From Streptomyces sp. NBC_00083 (GTDB lineage Bacteria; Actinomycetota; Actinomycetes; Streptomycetales; Streptomycetaceae): a stretch of 64,000 nt of DNA. Positions 40,025-49,382 of the stretch are shown in pieces (within the stretch, counting starts at the first letter, position 1; every line of letters begins with the position of its first letter). The notes beneath the pieces are model-generated. The model was not told the DNA's origin and made no database searches. It saw only the letters and a program-made list of their open reading frames with translations. The stretch covers positions 310,001-374,000 of the forward strand of contig NZ_JAPELY010000003.1 of assembly GCF_026343295.1 (NCBI RefSeq). The letters are read 5' to 3'. Both the position numbers and the translations under genes were made by a program.

Positions 40025-40966
40025 ATGACAGCGCCCGTTGATTCCCCCGAGCCGCAGCCGGAGCCGCAGCCGCAGCCGGGACCCCCATCGCAGTCGGGAC
40101 CCCAGCCGCAGTGGGGCCCTCCGGCCGGATACCCGGAGCCGCCCCACGCGGAGCACGGGGGAACGGCTGCGCCGTGGACGCCGGCGCAGCCGCTGCCCCG
40201 TAACGGCCTCGGCACGACGGCCATGGTCCTCGGGGCGATCGGGAGCTTCGTCGCCTTCCTGCCGTTCCTGTTCTGGATCGCCTGGATCCTCGGCGTCCTC
40301 GCCGTCGTCTTCGGCCTGGTGGGCCTGGGCAACGTCCGCAAGGGGCTTGCCACCAACAAGAGTTCGGCGCTCGGCGGGACCATCCTGGGCGGTGCGTCGA
40401 TCCTGCTCGCCGTCGTGGGCCTGCTCATCACCGGCGTCATGATCCGCTCGGCCGTGGACAGGGTCGACGGCACCGACTCCGACTCGTCGTCGATCACCCA
40501 GCTCCCCGACGACCCGGAGCCGCCGCTGGACGAGGAGCCGCTCGGCACGGAGCTGCTCGACCCCGCGGCGGTGCAGTTCGGGGAGAGCCACGAGTACGTG
40601 GACGGAGTCACCGTCACCGTCGCAAAGCCCAGCGAATTCTCCCTCACCGGGTCGTACGTTCCCCCGGGGCTGCACAAGGGTGACCGGACGTTCCACCTCG
40701 ATCTCACGATCGTCAACGACTCCAACGACTCGCTCAACCTCGACTTCGCCCAGCCCCACGTGAAGGACGCAGCCGGCAACGAGGTCAACATGCTCTTCTA
40801 CAGCAAGGCCGGCTACAAGCCGTTCCGCGGGACCCTGGCTCCGGGTGAACGGGCCACCGCCCAGTACTCCTACCCGGTCTCTCCCGACGCCGCCTCCAAG
40901 CTCCAGGTGGAGGTGCACCCCGGACTCCTCCACGACCATGCCGAATGGAGCGGACCGGTCGGGTAG
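40025..40966 (+). CDS. DUF4190/DUF4352-like membrane-anchored protein
   Basis: 313 residues. The first ~55 residues are Pro/Gln/Glu-rich. Two hydrophobic helices follow (LGAIGSFVAFLPFLFWIAWILGVL; ILLAVVGLLITG), as in DUF4190. The extracellular part from ~residue 180 (YVDGVTVTVAKPSEF... HLDLTIVNDSNDSL... YSKAGYKPFRGTLAPGERATAQYSY) is a DUF4352-type beta domain. Function unknown, probably at the cell surface. AAGGA precedes ATG 40025. Confidence 0.8.
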   Translation: MTAPVDSPEPQPEPQPQPGPPSQSGPQPQWGPPAGYPEPPHAEHGGTAAPWTPAQPLPRNGLGTTAMVLGAIGSFVAFLPFLFWIAWILGVLAVVFGLVGLGNVRKGLATNKSSALGGTILGGASILLAVVGLLITGVMIRSAVDRVDGTDSDSSSITQLPDDPEPPLDEEPLGTELLDPAAVQFGESHEYVDGVTVTVAKPSEFSLTGSYVPPGLHKGDRTFHLDLTIVNDSNDSLNLDFAQPHVKDAAGNEVNMLFYSKAGYKPFRGTLAPGERATAQYSYPVSPDAASKLQVEVHPGLLHDHAEWSGPVG

Positions 40967-41102
40967 GTCGCGAGGGTTGGCCGGGTGGCCCCGGCGCCCC
41001 GGGGCCTCCGCTGCGGGGATGGCCCCGGGGCCCATGGAAAGGTCCGGTTCATGGGTGGTGCCTCCGTGTGTGCCGGCCACACAAGCCCGTACAAATGGCT
41101 CC

Positions 41103-41558
41103 ATGTGCCACTACTGCGGGTGCCGCGACATCCCCCTCATCAAGGAATTCATCGCCGAGCACGAGCGCGTGACCGATGCGGCCGGTGACGCGCAGCGGGC
41201 GCTCGCCGAGGGCCGCACCGAACGGGCGAGGGAGCTCGTGGCCTTCATGGCGCGGGAGTTGGACTCCCACTGGCGCGGCGAGGAGAACGGGCTGTTCGCC
41301 GTGATGCGCGAGGACCCCGAATACGCGGAGTACATCGACGTCCTGGTGGGGGAGCACCGGGACCACAGCGCGCGGCTGCCCGCCCTCGACCTGGAAGCGG
41401 CAGAGGGGCGCGCCGAGTTCGACCGGATGGTCACGGAGCTCCACCACCACATCAGCCGCGAGGAGGACGGCCTGTTCCCGGCCTCCCTGACGGCCCTGTC
41501 GGGCGACGAATGGGACCGTTCGTTCGCCGCGTGGCGAGAGGCGCACCCGGAGCAGTGA
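41103..41558 (+). CDS. Hemerythrin-like domain protein
   Basis: 151 residues, mainly four helices. Candidate iron ligands: His in FIAEHERV, His in LDSHWRGEE with Glu, His in LVGEHRDHS and His/Glu in ELHHHISREEDGLF. This pattern is that of bacterial hemerythrins, which bind oxygen or react with nitric oxide or oxidative stress. The N-terminus MCHYCGC adds a small Cys cluster. It lies alone with no obvious partner. Confidence 0.85.
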   Translation: MCHYCGCRDIPLIKEFIAEHERVTDAAGDAQRALAEGRTERARELVAFMARELDSHWRGEENGLFAVMREDPEYAEYIDVLVGEHRDHSARLPALDLEAAEGRAEFDRMVTELHHHISREEDGLFPASLTALSGDEWDRSFAAWREAHPEQ

Positions 41559-41689
41559 CCGACCCGGCGGACACGGCGTACGTGACGGACGGGGCGGACG
41601 CGGCGGATACGCCGGACAGGGTGCATACCGGCCACATCTCCGCCGCGTGCGGTCGAATCAGGACCGGGTGCCGTCCGGGCATTGCGCTC

Positions 41690-41710
41690 GGTAGACTGTA
41701 GACGATAACC
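41690..41710. promoter_or_regulatory. Predicted operator of the oxalate/formate regulon, site B
   Basis: GGTAGACTGTAGACGATAAC plus one base, about 50 bases upstream of the GntR gene start. It matches site A (15 of 20) and site C (13 of 20). Position fits autoregulation by the GntR protein. Confidence 0.6.
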
Positions 41711-41757
41711 AATCTCCATGACGCGGCAAGGCACGCGTGGCGTAGGAGGGGGAAGCG

Positions 41758-42438
41758 ATGTTGTCCGCAGGACTGCCGCAGGGGACCGTGCCCAAACTGG
41801 AGCGCCCGGGGCCCTTGCGTGAGCGCGTGTACGAGGCGCTTCTTGAGCTGATCACCACGCGGGCGCTGCGTCCGGGCCAGCATCTGGTGGAGAGCGAACT
41901 CGCCGGGCACCTCGGAGTGTCCAGGCAGCCGGTGCGCGAGGCGCTGCAGCGGCTCAACACCGAGGGCTGGGTCGACCTACGCCCCGCGCAGGGCGCGTTC
42001 GTGCACGAGCCCACCGAGGAGGAGGCCGACCAGCTGCTCTCGGTGCGTACGCTCCTCGAAGCCGAAGCGGCGCGGCTCGCGGCCGCCAATTCCGGCTCGG
42101 CCGGGATCGCCGCCCTGGAGAAGCTGTGCGCCGAGGGCGAGCAGGCCGTCGCGGACGACGACGTGGACCTCGCCGTGGCGACCAACGCCGCGTTCCACGC
42201 CAAGGTGATGGAGCTCGCCGGCAACGTGGTGCTCGCCGAACTGGCGGGGCAGGTCGACCGGCGGGTGCGCTGGTACTACACGCCGGTGGCGCGCCAACGC
42301 GGCAGGCAGTCCTGGATCGAGCACCGGGATCTGATCGCCGCGATCTCCGCGCGTGACGAGCGGCGGGCCACCGAGGTCATGCGCGCCCACACCGAGCACA
42401 CCCGCACGACGTACCACGAGCGTTCCGAGCGCGGCTGA
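41758..42438 (+). CDS. GntR-family regulator, FCD (FadR-like) type; probable regulator of oxalate/formate genes
   Basis: 226 residues. Winged helix RERVYEALLELITTRALRPGQHLVESELAGHLGVS..., then an FCD domain whose metal/ligand residues can be seen: Asp in VRTLLEAE region, TNAAFHAKVMELAGN, EHRDLIAAI and RAHTEHTR. FCD regulators bind small carboxylates or acyl-CoA. It is convergent with the antiporter-led operon and has its own candidate operator at 41690. GGAGGG lies before ATG 41758. Confidence 0.85.
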   Translation: MLSAGLPQGTVPKLERPGPLRERVYEALLELITTRALRPGQHLVESELAGHLGVSRQPVREALQRLNTEGWVDLRPAQGAFVHEPTEEEADQLLSVRTLLEAEAARLAAANSGSAGIAALEKLCAEGEQAVADDDVDLAVATNAAFHAKVMELAGNVVLAELAGQVDRRVRWYYTPVARQRGRQSWIEHRDLIAAISARDERRATEVMRAHTEHTRTTYHERSERG

Positions 42439-42612
42439 CCCCAGGTGCCGGGGGCCGGGTGCGCCCCGGCCCGCCGGACGGACGCCACCGGACGGACGCC
42501 GCCGGACAGGCGCCGCCGGGCTGCCGCCCGCCGTGCGTCACGGGGCGGGCGCACACGCGCGGAACCGCCCCGGACCGTCTCGGCTCCGGGGCGGCCGTGC
42601 ACCCAGGGGGGC

Positions 42613-44019
42613 CTACACCACCTCCCGGCTGATGGGCTGGGGGTTGGCCGCGATGTCCCGTACCCGGGTGCGTCCGGGCTGGTGCAGCAGGAGGGCTATG
42701 CAGCCGGCCACCATCGAGATGCCGCCCGCCAGGCCGTAGGCGCCGTCGTACCCCCACGCGTCGACCACCATCGAGCCGAGCCCGCCGCCGAACAGGCCGC
42801 TCACCAGCTTGCCGCTGTAGACCAGGCCGTAGTTGGAGGCGTTGTAGTTCTCGCCGAAGTAGTCCGGGGTGAGGGCGGCGAACATCGGGTAGAAGGCGCC
42901 GCCGCCGAAGCCGGAGAGGAAGGCGAAGAACAGGAACAGCCACTCGCTGTGCAGATGGCCCGCCCAGATCACGCCGAACTGTGCGAGCCCGAGGACGACG
43001 ATGACGAACACCAGGGTCAGTTTGCGGCCCCACAGGTCGGACAGCCAGCCCACCACCGCCCGGCCGATGCCGTTGATGACCGCCATGACCCCCATGGAGG
43101 ACGCGGCGACCAGGGGGCCGAAGCCCACTTCCTTCGCGTAGTCCACCTGGAAGGAGATGCCGAAGATGGAGACGCCCGCCGTCATCACGATGGTGATCCA
43201 CATCAGCGGCAGCATGCCGGTCCTGATGGCTTCCTTCGGGGTGTACTGCCTGGCGGCCGGAGGGTTCTTCGCGAGGCTCGCCGCGCTCTTGGCGTTGCCG
43301 GAGAAGTCGAGCGGGTCGATCTCGGCGGGCCACCAGTTCTTCGGCGGGTCCTTGAAGAACCAGGCGCAGACCGCCACCACGATCAGCACATAGCCGCCGA
43401 TGAGGTCGAGGACCTGGTGGTAATTGCCCGTGTCGAAGGCGTAGTTGAAGATGAAGATGAAGGGCAGCGAGCCGTAGGCGAAGCCGCCGTTGACGAAGCC
43501 CGTCTTGGCGCCGCGCCGTTCCGGGAACCATTTGCCGACCATGTTGATACAGGTCGCGTAGACCAGTCCGGAGCCCACACCGCCCACGACGCCGAAGCCG
43601 ACGATCGCGGCGAAGACGTTGTCCAGGTGGGACAGTGCGAAGAAGCCGACCAGGCACAGCGCCGCGCCGATGTACATGGCACGCCGCGCGGTGAGGATGC
43701 CCTTCTCCCGCATCCAGCCCGCGGGGAAGGCGATGCCCGCCTGGAAGAACACCCAGACGCTCAGGATCCAGAAGGTGTTGCTCTGCGTCCAGCCGTGGGC
43801 CGAGGAGAGGGTGTCCTCGGCGGAACCGTAGGCGTACTCGGACACGCTGATCGCCATCATCGCGACCCACGGCAGGTACACCATCAACGTGCGGTTGTGG
43901 CCCAGCAGATCGCGGTCGCTCTCGCCGACCCGATACACGCGGCCCTTGCTGTCCGTGACCTCACGGTACGCGACACCCGCCGCGTGCCGTGGTCCGCCGG
44001 ACATGGAACTCTCGCTCAT
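42613..44019 (-). CDS. Oxalate:formate antiporter (OFA-family MFS transporter)
   Basis: 468 residues with twelve hydrophobic segments in two groups of six. The cytoplasmic loop after the fourth helix has GKWFPERRGAKTGFVNGGFAYG, and WLSDLWGRKLTLV is the mirror loop in the second half. These match the OFA branch known from OxlT, which exchanges oxalate(2-) for formate(1-). ATG 44019 has AAGGGG seven bases upstream. It is the last gene of the operon with the CoA ligase, formyl-CoA transferase and decarboxylase-like genes. Confidence 0.85.
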   Translation of the reverse strand: MSESSMSGGPRHAAGVAYREVTDSKGRVYRVGESDRDLLGHNRTLMVYLPWVAMMAISVSEYAYGSAEDTLSSAHGWTQSNTFWILSVWVFFQAGIAFPAGWMREKGILTARRAMYIGAALCLVGFFALSHLDNVFAAIVGFGVVGGVGSGLVYATCINMVGKWFPERRGAKTGFVNGGFAYGSLPFIFIFNYAFDTGNYHQVLDLIGGYVLIVVAVCAWFFKDPPKNWWPAEIDPLDFSGNAKSAASLAKNPPAARQYTPKEAIRTGMLPLMWITIVMTAGVSIFGISFQVDYAKEVGFGPLVAASSMGVMAVINGIGRAVVGWLSDLWGRKLTLVFVIVVLGLAQFGVIWAGHLHSEWLFLFFAFLSGFGGGAFYPMFAALTPDYFGENYNASNYGLVYSGKLVSGLFGGGLGSMVVDAWGYDGAYGLAGGISMVAGCIALLLHQPGRTRVRDIAANPQPISREVV

Positions 44020-44088
44020 AGTCGTCCCCTTGGCGTCGAAAGAACCTGGCCAGCGCCCCCTGTCCAAACTCTCCGCTGCGGCGAAGGC

Positions 44089-46233
44089 CTAGGTGAGCAG
44101 CCCCGCGGCCCGTGCCCAGCGGTACTTCGCACCGAGCACCGCGACCGGTTTCTCGGTGGTATAGGGGTAGGCGACGACGCCTCGCTCGAAGAGGTACGCG
44201 CAGGCGTCCTCGACCTCGGTGTCACCGGCGAGCGACGCCACCACCGGCTTCTCGATGCCGCGGGCCCGGAACTCCTCGACCACCCGCGCCGTCAGCTCGG
44301 CGAAGACCATCGGCGGGGTGACGATGGTGTGCCAGTAACCGAGGACGAGCGCGTGGATGCGCGGGTCCTCCATGCCGAGCCGGATCGTCGCCTCGTACGT
44401 GGCCGGCGGCTCGCCGCCCGTGATGTCGATCGGGTTGCCCGCGGCCCCGAACGGCGGGATGAACGCCTTGAACGCGGCGTCCAAGTCGGGCGGGATCTCC
44501 ATCAGTTGGAGCCCGTTGTCCACGATCGCGTCCGACAGGAGCACCCCGGATCCGCCCGCGCCCGTGATGATGACGACGTTGTCGCCCCGCGGAGCCGGCA
44601 GCACCGGCAGGGCCCGCGCGTACTCCAGCATCTCGTTGAGGCCGGGCGCCCTGATCACGCCCGCCTGGCGCAGGATGTCGTCGTACACCGCGTCGTCGCC
44701 GGCCAGCGCCCCCGTGTGGGAGCCCGCCGCCTTCGCGCCGGCGCTGGTCCGGCCGGCCTTGAGGACCACGATCGGCTTCTTCGGCACGGTCGCGCGCGCC
44801 GCCTCGACGAAGGCGCGGCCGTCCTTGAGGTCCTCCAAGTGCATGGCGACGCACTGGGTGTTGGGGTCCTCGCCGAACCACGTCAGCAGGTCGTCCTCGT
44901 CGAGGTCCGACTTGTTGCCGAGCCCCACGATGGCCGAGACACCGGTTCTGGTGGAGCGCGCGAAGCCCAGGATCGCCATGCCGATACCGCCGGACTGGCT
45001 GGTCAGGGCGACCGGCCCCTTCACGTCGTACGGCGTGCAGAACGTGGCACACAGATCGTGCCACGTCGAGTAGTAACCGTAGATGTTGGGCCCGAGGAGC
45101 CGCACCCCGTGGCGCTCGGCGATCGCCACGATCTCGTCCTGAAGGGCCACCTCCCCGGTCTCCGCGAAACCGGACGGGATGAGCACCGCGTTCGGAATGC
45201 CCTTGCGGCCCACCTCCTCCAGCGCCGACGCCACGAACCGGGCGGGAATCGCGAAGACCGCCACATCCACCTCACCGGGAACGTCCGTGACACTCTTGTA
45301 CGCCTTGCGGCCCCGAATGTCATCGGCCCGCGGGTTCACCGGATGGATCTCCCCGGAGAAACCCCCGTCGATGAGGTTGCGCATGACCGAATTGCCTATC
45401 TTGCCCTGCTCGTTGGAGGCGCCGATCACCGCGACGGAACGCGGCTGCATCAGCCGCCGCATCGAGCGCAGGATCTCCTCGCGGCCGTACTTCCGGCGCT
45501 CCTTGACCACATCGGTGCCGAGCAGGATGCGGATGTCGGCGGCGACCGCGCCCTCGGGCGTGGCGATCACCGGATTGAGGTCGACCTCCGCGATCTCCGG
45601 GAAGTCCGTGACCAGGCGGGAGACCCGGCGGATCTGCTCCGCGAGCGCCCACCGGTCCACCGCCGGCGCGCCCCGCACCCCGCGCAGCACCTCCGCCGCC
45701 TTGATGGAGTCCAGCATGGACATCGCCTCGTCGCCGGTGACCGGCGCCAGCCGGAAGGTGATGTCCTTGAGCACCTCCACCAGGACGCCGCCGAGGCCGA
45801 ACGCCACGACCTTGCCGAAGGTGGGATCGGTGACCGCCCCGACGATCACCTCCTGTCCCGGCGGCAGGAGCTGCTGCACCTGGACGCCGTCGATGCGGGC
45901 GCCGGGCGCATGGCTCCGGGCGTTCTCGACGATCCGGTGGAAGGCGGCCCGCACCTCGGCCGCGCCCTCCACCCCCACCACCACACCGCCCGCGTCGGTC
46001 TTGTGCAGGATGTCCGGCGAGACGATCTTGAGTACGGACTTGCCGCCGAGCCGCGCCGCGTGCGCGACCGCCTCGTCGACGTCCCGCGCCAGCGCCTCAC
46101 CGGGCACCGTGATCCCGTACGCGTCGGCGATCGTCTTGCTCTCGGGCGCGGTGAGCGCGGCGCGCCCCTCCGCCCGGACGGCCGCGAGCAGCGCCCGCAC
46201 CGCCTCGCGGTCCTGTGCCTCGACACTGACCAT
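44089..46233 (-). CDS. ADP-forming acyl-CoA synthetase, ATP-grasp domain first
   Basis: 714 residues. The N-terminal ~230 residues are an ATP-grasp domain (GKSVLKIVSPDILHKTDAGGV). Then comes a CoA-binding Rossmann domain (RSVAVIGASNEQGKIGNSV) and a succinyl-CoA-ligase-like part (LTSQSGGIGMAIL; SHTGALAGDDAVYD, His as phospho-carrier). The order beta-then-alpha is the reverse of many acetate-CoA ligases (ADP-forming). In this operon it may make oxalyl-CoA or formyl-CoA directly from the free acid, which is inference from context. ATG 46233 lies 3 bases after the formyl-CoA transferase stop. Confidence 0.85.
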   Translation of the reverse strand: MVSVEAQDREAVRALLAAVRAEGRAALTAPESKTIADAYGITVPGEALARDVDEAVAHAARLGGKSVLKIVSPDILHKTDAGGVVVGVEGAAEVRAAFHRIVENARSHAPGARIDGVQVQQLLPPGQEVIVGAVTDPTFGKVVAFGLGGVLVEVLKDITFRLAPVTGDEAMSMLDSIKAAEVLRGVRGAPAVDRWALAEQIRRVSRLVTDFPEIAEVDLNPVIATPEGAVAADIRILLGTDVVKERRKYGREEILRSMRRLMQPRSVAVIGASNEQGKIGNSVMRNLIDGGFSGEIHPVNPRADDIRGRKAYKSVTDVPGEVDVAVFAIPARFVASALEEVGRKGIPNAVLIPSGFAETGEVALQDEIVAIAERHGVRLLGPNIYGYYSTWHDLCATFCTPYDVKGPVALTSQSGGIGMAILGFARSTRTGVSAIVGLGNKSDLDEDDLLTWFGEDPNTQCVAMHLEDLKDGRAFVEAARATVPKKPIVVLKAGRTSAGAKAAGSHTGALAGDDAVYDDILRQAGVIRAPGLNEMLEYARALPVLPAPRGDNVVIITGAGGSGVLLSDAIVDNGLQLMEIPPDLDAAFKAFIPPFGAAGNPIDITGGEPPATYEATIRLGMEDPRIHALVLGYWHTIVTPPMVFAELTARVVEEFRARGIEKPVVASLAGDTEVEDACAYLFERGVVAYPYTTEKPVAVLGAKYRWARAAGLLT

Positions 46234-46236
46234 CGC

Positions 46237-47493
46237 TCAGATCACTCCGTCCATCTTGAGCAGCCTCAATTCCTCGTCACCCAGGCCCAGTTCACCGACA
46301 TAGACCTCCGCGTTGTGCTCGCCGAGCAGCGGCGAGGTGACCATGTCGACGGGGGAGTCGGAGAGCTTGAGGGGGGAGCCGACGGTGGTGAACCGGCCGC
46401 GCTCGGGGTGCTCGACCTCGACGACCATCTCGTTGGCGGCCAGGGACGCGTCCTCGATGATCTCCTTGGTGGAGAGGATCGGTCCGCAGGGGATGTTGTG
46501 CGCGTTGAGCCGCTCGAGCACCTCCCACTTGGGGAGGGTCGACGTCCACTCCTCGATGAGCTGGAACATCTTGCCGAGCCGGGGCAGCCGTGCGGCGGGC
46601 GTCGACCACTCGGGGTCGGTGGCGAGTTCGGGGCGGCCGATGAGCTCGGTCACCGGCTTCCAGCCGACGGGCTGCACGATCACGTACACGTAGTCGTTGG
46701 GCCCGCCCGGCGCGCACTTCACGGCCCAGCCGGGCTGGCCGCCGCCGGAGGCGTTGCCGGAACGGGGCACCTCGTCGCCGAAGTCCTCGTTCGGGTACTC
46801 CGCCAACGGGCCCTGGGCGAGGCGCTGTTGGTCACGCAGCTTGACCCGGCACAGATTGAGCACCGCGTGCTGCATGGCGACCTGGACGCGCTGGCCGCGC
46901 CCGGTGGACTCGCGCTGATAGAGCGCGGCCAGGATGCCGGCCACCGCGTGGACACCGGTACCCGAGTCGCCGATCTGCGCTCCGGTCGCGAGCGGCGGTC
47001 CGTCCTCGAACCCGGTGGTGGCCATCGACCCGCCCATGGCCTGCGCGACGACCTCGTACGCCTTGAAGTTGGTGTACGGGCCCTCGCCGAACCCCTTGAT
47101 GGAGGCGTACACGATCCGGGGGTTGATCTCCTGGATCCGCTCCCAGGTGAAGCCCATCCGGTCGACCGCGCCGGGGCCGAAGTTCTCGACCATCACATCG
47201 GAGCGCCGGATGAGTTCGGTGAGGATCTCCTTTCCGCGTTCGGTCTTGACGTTGAGGGTGATGCTCCGCTTGTTGCAGTTGAGCATCGTGAAGTAGAGGG
47301 AGTCGACGTCGGGCAGATCGCGCAGCTGCCCCCGGGTGATGTCGCCGGTGGGTGCTTCGAGCTTGACGACGTCGGCGCCGAGCCAGCCGAGGAGCTGGGT
47401 GGCGGAGGGCCCGGACTGGACATGGGTCATGTCGAGGACGCGGACGCCTGAGAGCGCTTTCACGGAGCCGGCGGCCCCGGGTTCCCTGGTCAT
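46237..47493 (-). CDS. frc: Formyl-CoA:oxalate CoA-transferase-like (family III CoA transferase)
   Basis: 418 residues. RVLDMTHVQSGPSATQLLGWLGADVVKLE is the N-terminal CoA-binding part of class III transferases. IGDSGTGVHAVAG carries the catalytic Asp (Asp169 in the Oxalobacter enzyme). GGGQPGW is the glycine loop. It moves CoA between formyl-CoA and oxalate. The pairing with a ThDP enzyme and an OFA transporter makes the frc call reasonable. GGAG is eight bases before ATG 47493. A one-mismatch GAGAGCGCTCTC copy is at 47450. Confidence 0.85.
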   Translation of the reverse strand: MTREPGAAGSVKALSGVRVLDMTHVQSGPSATQLLGWLGADVVKLEAPTGDITRGQLRDLPDVDSLYFTMLNCNKRSITLNVKTERGKEILTELIRRSDVMVENFGPGAVDRMGFTWERIQEINPRIVYASIKGFGEGPYTNFKAYEVVAQAMGGSMATTGFEDGPPLATGAQIGDSGTGVHAVAGILAALYQRESTGRGQRVQVAMQHAVLNLCRVKLRDQQRLAQGPLAEYPNEDFGDEVPRSGNASGGGQPGWAVKCAPGGPNDYVYVIVQPVGWKPVTELIGRPELATDPEWSTPAARLPRLGKMFQLIEEWTSTLPKWEVLERLNAHNIPCGPILSTKEIIEDASLAANEMVVEVEHPERGRFTTVGSPLKLSDSPVDMVTSPLLGEHNAEVYVGELGLGDEELRLLKMDGVI

Positions 47494-47504
47494 GTGGGGC
47501 TCCT

Positions 47505-49196
47505 CTACTTGTACATGGTCTGGTTCATGGTTCCGGGGGCGTACGCGTCCGGATCGACCCACACGTTGATCAGCGAGGGCTTGCCCGACTCACGGGCCCT
47601 GCGCAGCGCGGGCGCGATGCCGGCGGGGTCGCGGACCTCCTCGCCGTAACCGCCGAGGAGCTGGGCGAACTTGTCGTAGTGGACATCGCCCAGGGTGTTG
47701 CCGACCCGCTCCCGCGCCGGGCCGTACTTCTGCGCCTGTCCGTAACGGATCTGGTTCATCGAGGAGTTGTTGCCGACGATCCCGACGAACGGCAGGTCGT
47801 AGCGGACCAGGGTCTCGAAGTCCCAGCCGGTGAGCGAGAACGCTCCGTCGCCGAAGAGCGCCACCACCTCCTTGTCCGGCCGGGCCTGCTTGGCGGCGAG
47901 CACGAACGGGATGCCGACGCCGAGCGTGCCGAGGGGGCCCGGGTCCATCCAGTGGCCCGGCGACTTCGGCTGGACGACCTGGCCGGAGAAGGTGACGATG
48001 TCGCCGCCGTCGCCGATGTAGATGGAGTCCTCGGTGAGGAACTCGTTGATCTCGCTGACGAGCCGGTAGGGGTGGATGGGCGAGGCGTCCGACTTCAGGT
48101 GCGGCAGCCGCTTCTCGATCGCGGTCCGCTCGGCGGTGCGCAGTTCGTCCAGCCATGCCTTGCGCTTGACGGCCCCGCCCAGCCGCCCGGACGCGGCCTC
48201 GGTGACCGATTTCAGGATCAGCCCCGGGTCGCCGACGATCCCCAGGTCGATGTCCCGGTTCTTGCCGACGGTGCGGTAGTCGAGGTCGATCTGCACGACG
48301 GTCGCACTCGGCGAGAGCCGCTTTCCGTACCCCATGCGGAAGTCGAAGGGGGTGCCCACGATGACGATGAGGTCGGCGTTGGAGAACGCGTACCGGCGCG
48401 AGAGCTGGAAGTGGTGCGGATCGCCGGGGGGCAGGGTGCCGCGCCCGGCGCCGTTCATGTAGGCGGGCACGTCGAGGGCGCGTACGAACTCGACGGCGTC
48501 GTCGGTGGCGCGGCTGGTCCACACCTGGCTGCCCAGCAGGACGGCCGGTTTCTCGGCGTGCGCCAGCAGATCGGCGAGCCTCTCGATCGCCTCCGGGTCG
48601 CCGGGGCTGCGGGTGGAGGCCCGGTAGCGGCCGGCCGCCGGGATCCGCGCCTTCTCCACCGGCACCTTCGCGTCGAGCACATCGCGCGGGATCTCGAGGA
48701 AGGACGGCCCCGGCGCGCCGCTGAAGCACTCGCGGAACGCCATCGACACCATGTCGGCGGCGCGCGCGGTGTCCGGCACTGTCGCCGCGAACTTGGTGAT
48801 CGGCGTCAGTATGTCGACGTGGGGGAGGTCCTGGAGCGACCCCATCTTGTGCTGGCTGTGCGCGCCCTGACCACCTATCAGGAGCATGGGGGACTCGGCG
48901 CGGAACGCGTTGGCCACCCCGGTGACCGCGTCGGTGGTGCCGGGCCCCGCGGTGACCACGGCGCACCCGGGTTTGCCGGTGATGCGGGCGTAGCCGTCGG
49001 CCGCGTGGGCCGCGACCTGCTCGTGCCGGACGTCGACGACCTCGATCCCCTCGTCCACGCAGCCGTCGTAGATGTCGATGATGTGGCCGCCGCAGAGGGT
49101 GTAGATGACATCGACGCCCTCCGCCTTGAGCGCCTTGGCGACGAGATGTCCGCCCGAGATCAGGTCCTGCCCGGTGTCGTCGGAGCCTTGAGCCAT
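47505..49196 (-). CDS. Oxalyl-CoA decarboxylase-like ThDP enzyme
   Basis: 563 residues, standard ThDP three-domain layout. Glu in VRHEQVAAHAADGYARITG activates the cofactor; GDGAFSLTGWDFETLVRY...GNNSSM is the ThDP/Mg motif. In this operon oxalyl-CoA decarboxylase (oxalyl-CoA to formyl-CoA plus CO2) is the best fit. The close relative 2-hydroxyacyl-CoA lyase cannot be ruled out by sequence, so no gene symbol is given. It is first in the minus-strand operon, with site C in front. Confidence 0.8.
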   Translation of the reverse strand: MAQGSDDTGQDLISGGHLVAKALKAEGVDVIYTLCGGHIIDIYDGCVDEGIEVVDVRHEQVAAHAADGYARITGKPGCAVVTAGPGTTDAVTGVANAFRAESPMLLIGGQGAHSQHKMGSLQDLPHVDILTPITKFAATVPDTARAADMVSMAFRECFSGAPGPSFLEIPRDVLDAKVPVEKARIPAAGRYRASTRSPGDPEAIERLADLLAHAEKPAVLLGSQVWTSRATDDAVEFVRALDVPAYMNGAGRGTLPPGDPHHFQLSRRYAFSNADLIVIVGTPFDFRMGYGKRLSPSATVVQIDLDYRTVGKNRDIDLGIVGDPGLILKSVTEAASGRLGGAVKRKAWLDELRTAERTAIEKRLPHLKSDASPIHPYRLVSEINEFLTEDSIYIGDGGDIVTFSGQVVQPKSPGHWMDPGPLGTLGVGIPFVLAAKQARPDKEVVALFGDGAFSLTGWDFETLVRYDLPFVGIVGNNSSMNQIRYGQAQKYGPARERVGNTLGDVHYDKFAQLLGGYGEEVRDPAGIAPALRRARESGKPSLINVWVDPDAYAPGTMNQTMYK

Positions 49197-49280
49197 GGCG
49201 AAGTCCGTCCCTTCGTAGGGGAGTCGGGGCGCGCCCCCGGGGTGCTGCCCGGCAGGGGCAGGGGGCGTCCTCCGGTAGAT

Positions 49281-49306
49281 TGCATACAGTCGACGAATAC
49301 TGTATG
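49281..49306. promoter_or_regulatory. Predicted operator of the oxalate/formate regulon, site C
   Basis: TGCATACAGTCGACGAATAC continues to a CATACAG-N10-CTGTATG inverted repeat (49283-49306). It lies about 85 bases from the decarboxylase-like gene start and about 75 bases from the sucC start, so it could control both divergent operons. Confidence 0.65.
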
Positions 49307-49382
49307 AACCTTGTTATCCCTCATGCGGTGGCGCGGTGTCCAGGGGGCGTACGGCACTTTCACACTCAGTCAGGAGCCGACA

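Noticed and set aside
42445..47451. Open frame of 1668 codons on the plus strand opposite the oxalate operon
   Set aside because: High-GC antisense frame over four clear genes; composition Arg/Gly/Asp/His-rich, no family motif. Typical mirror of real coding strand in such genomes.
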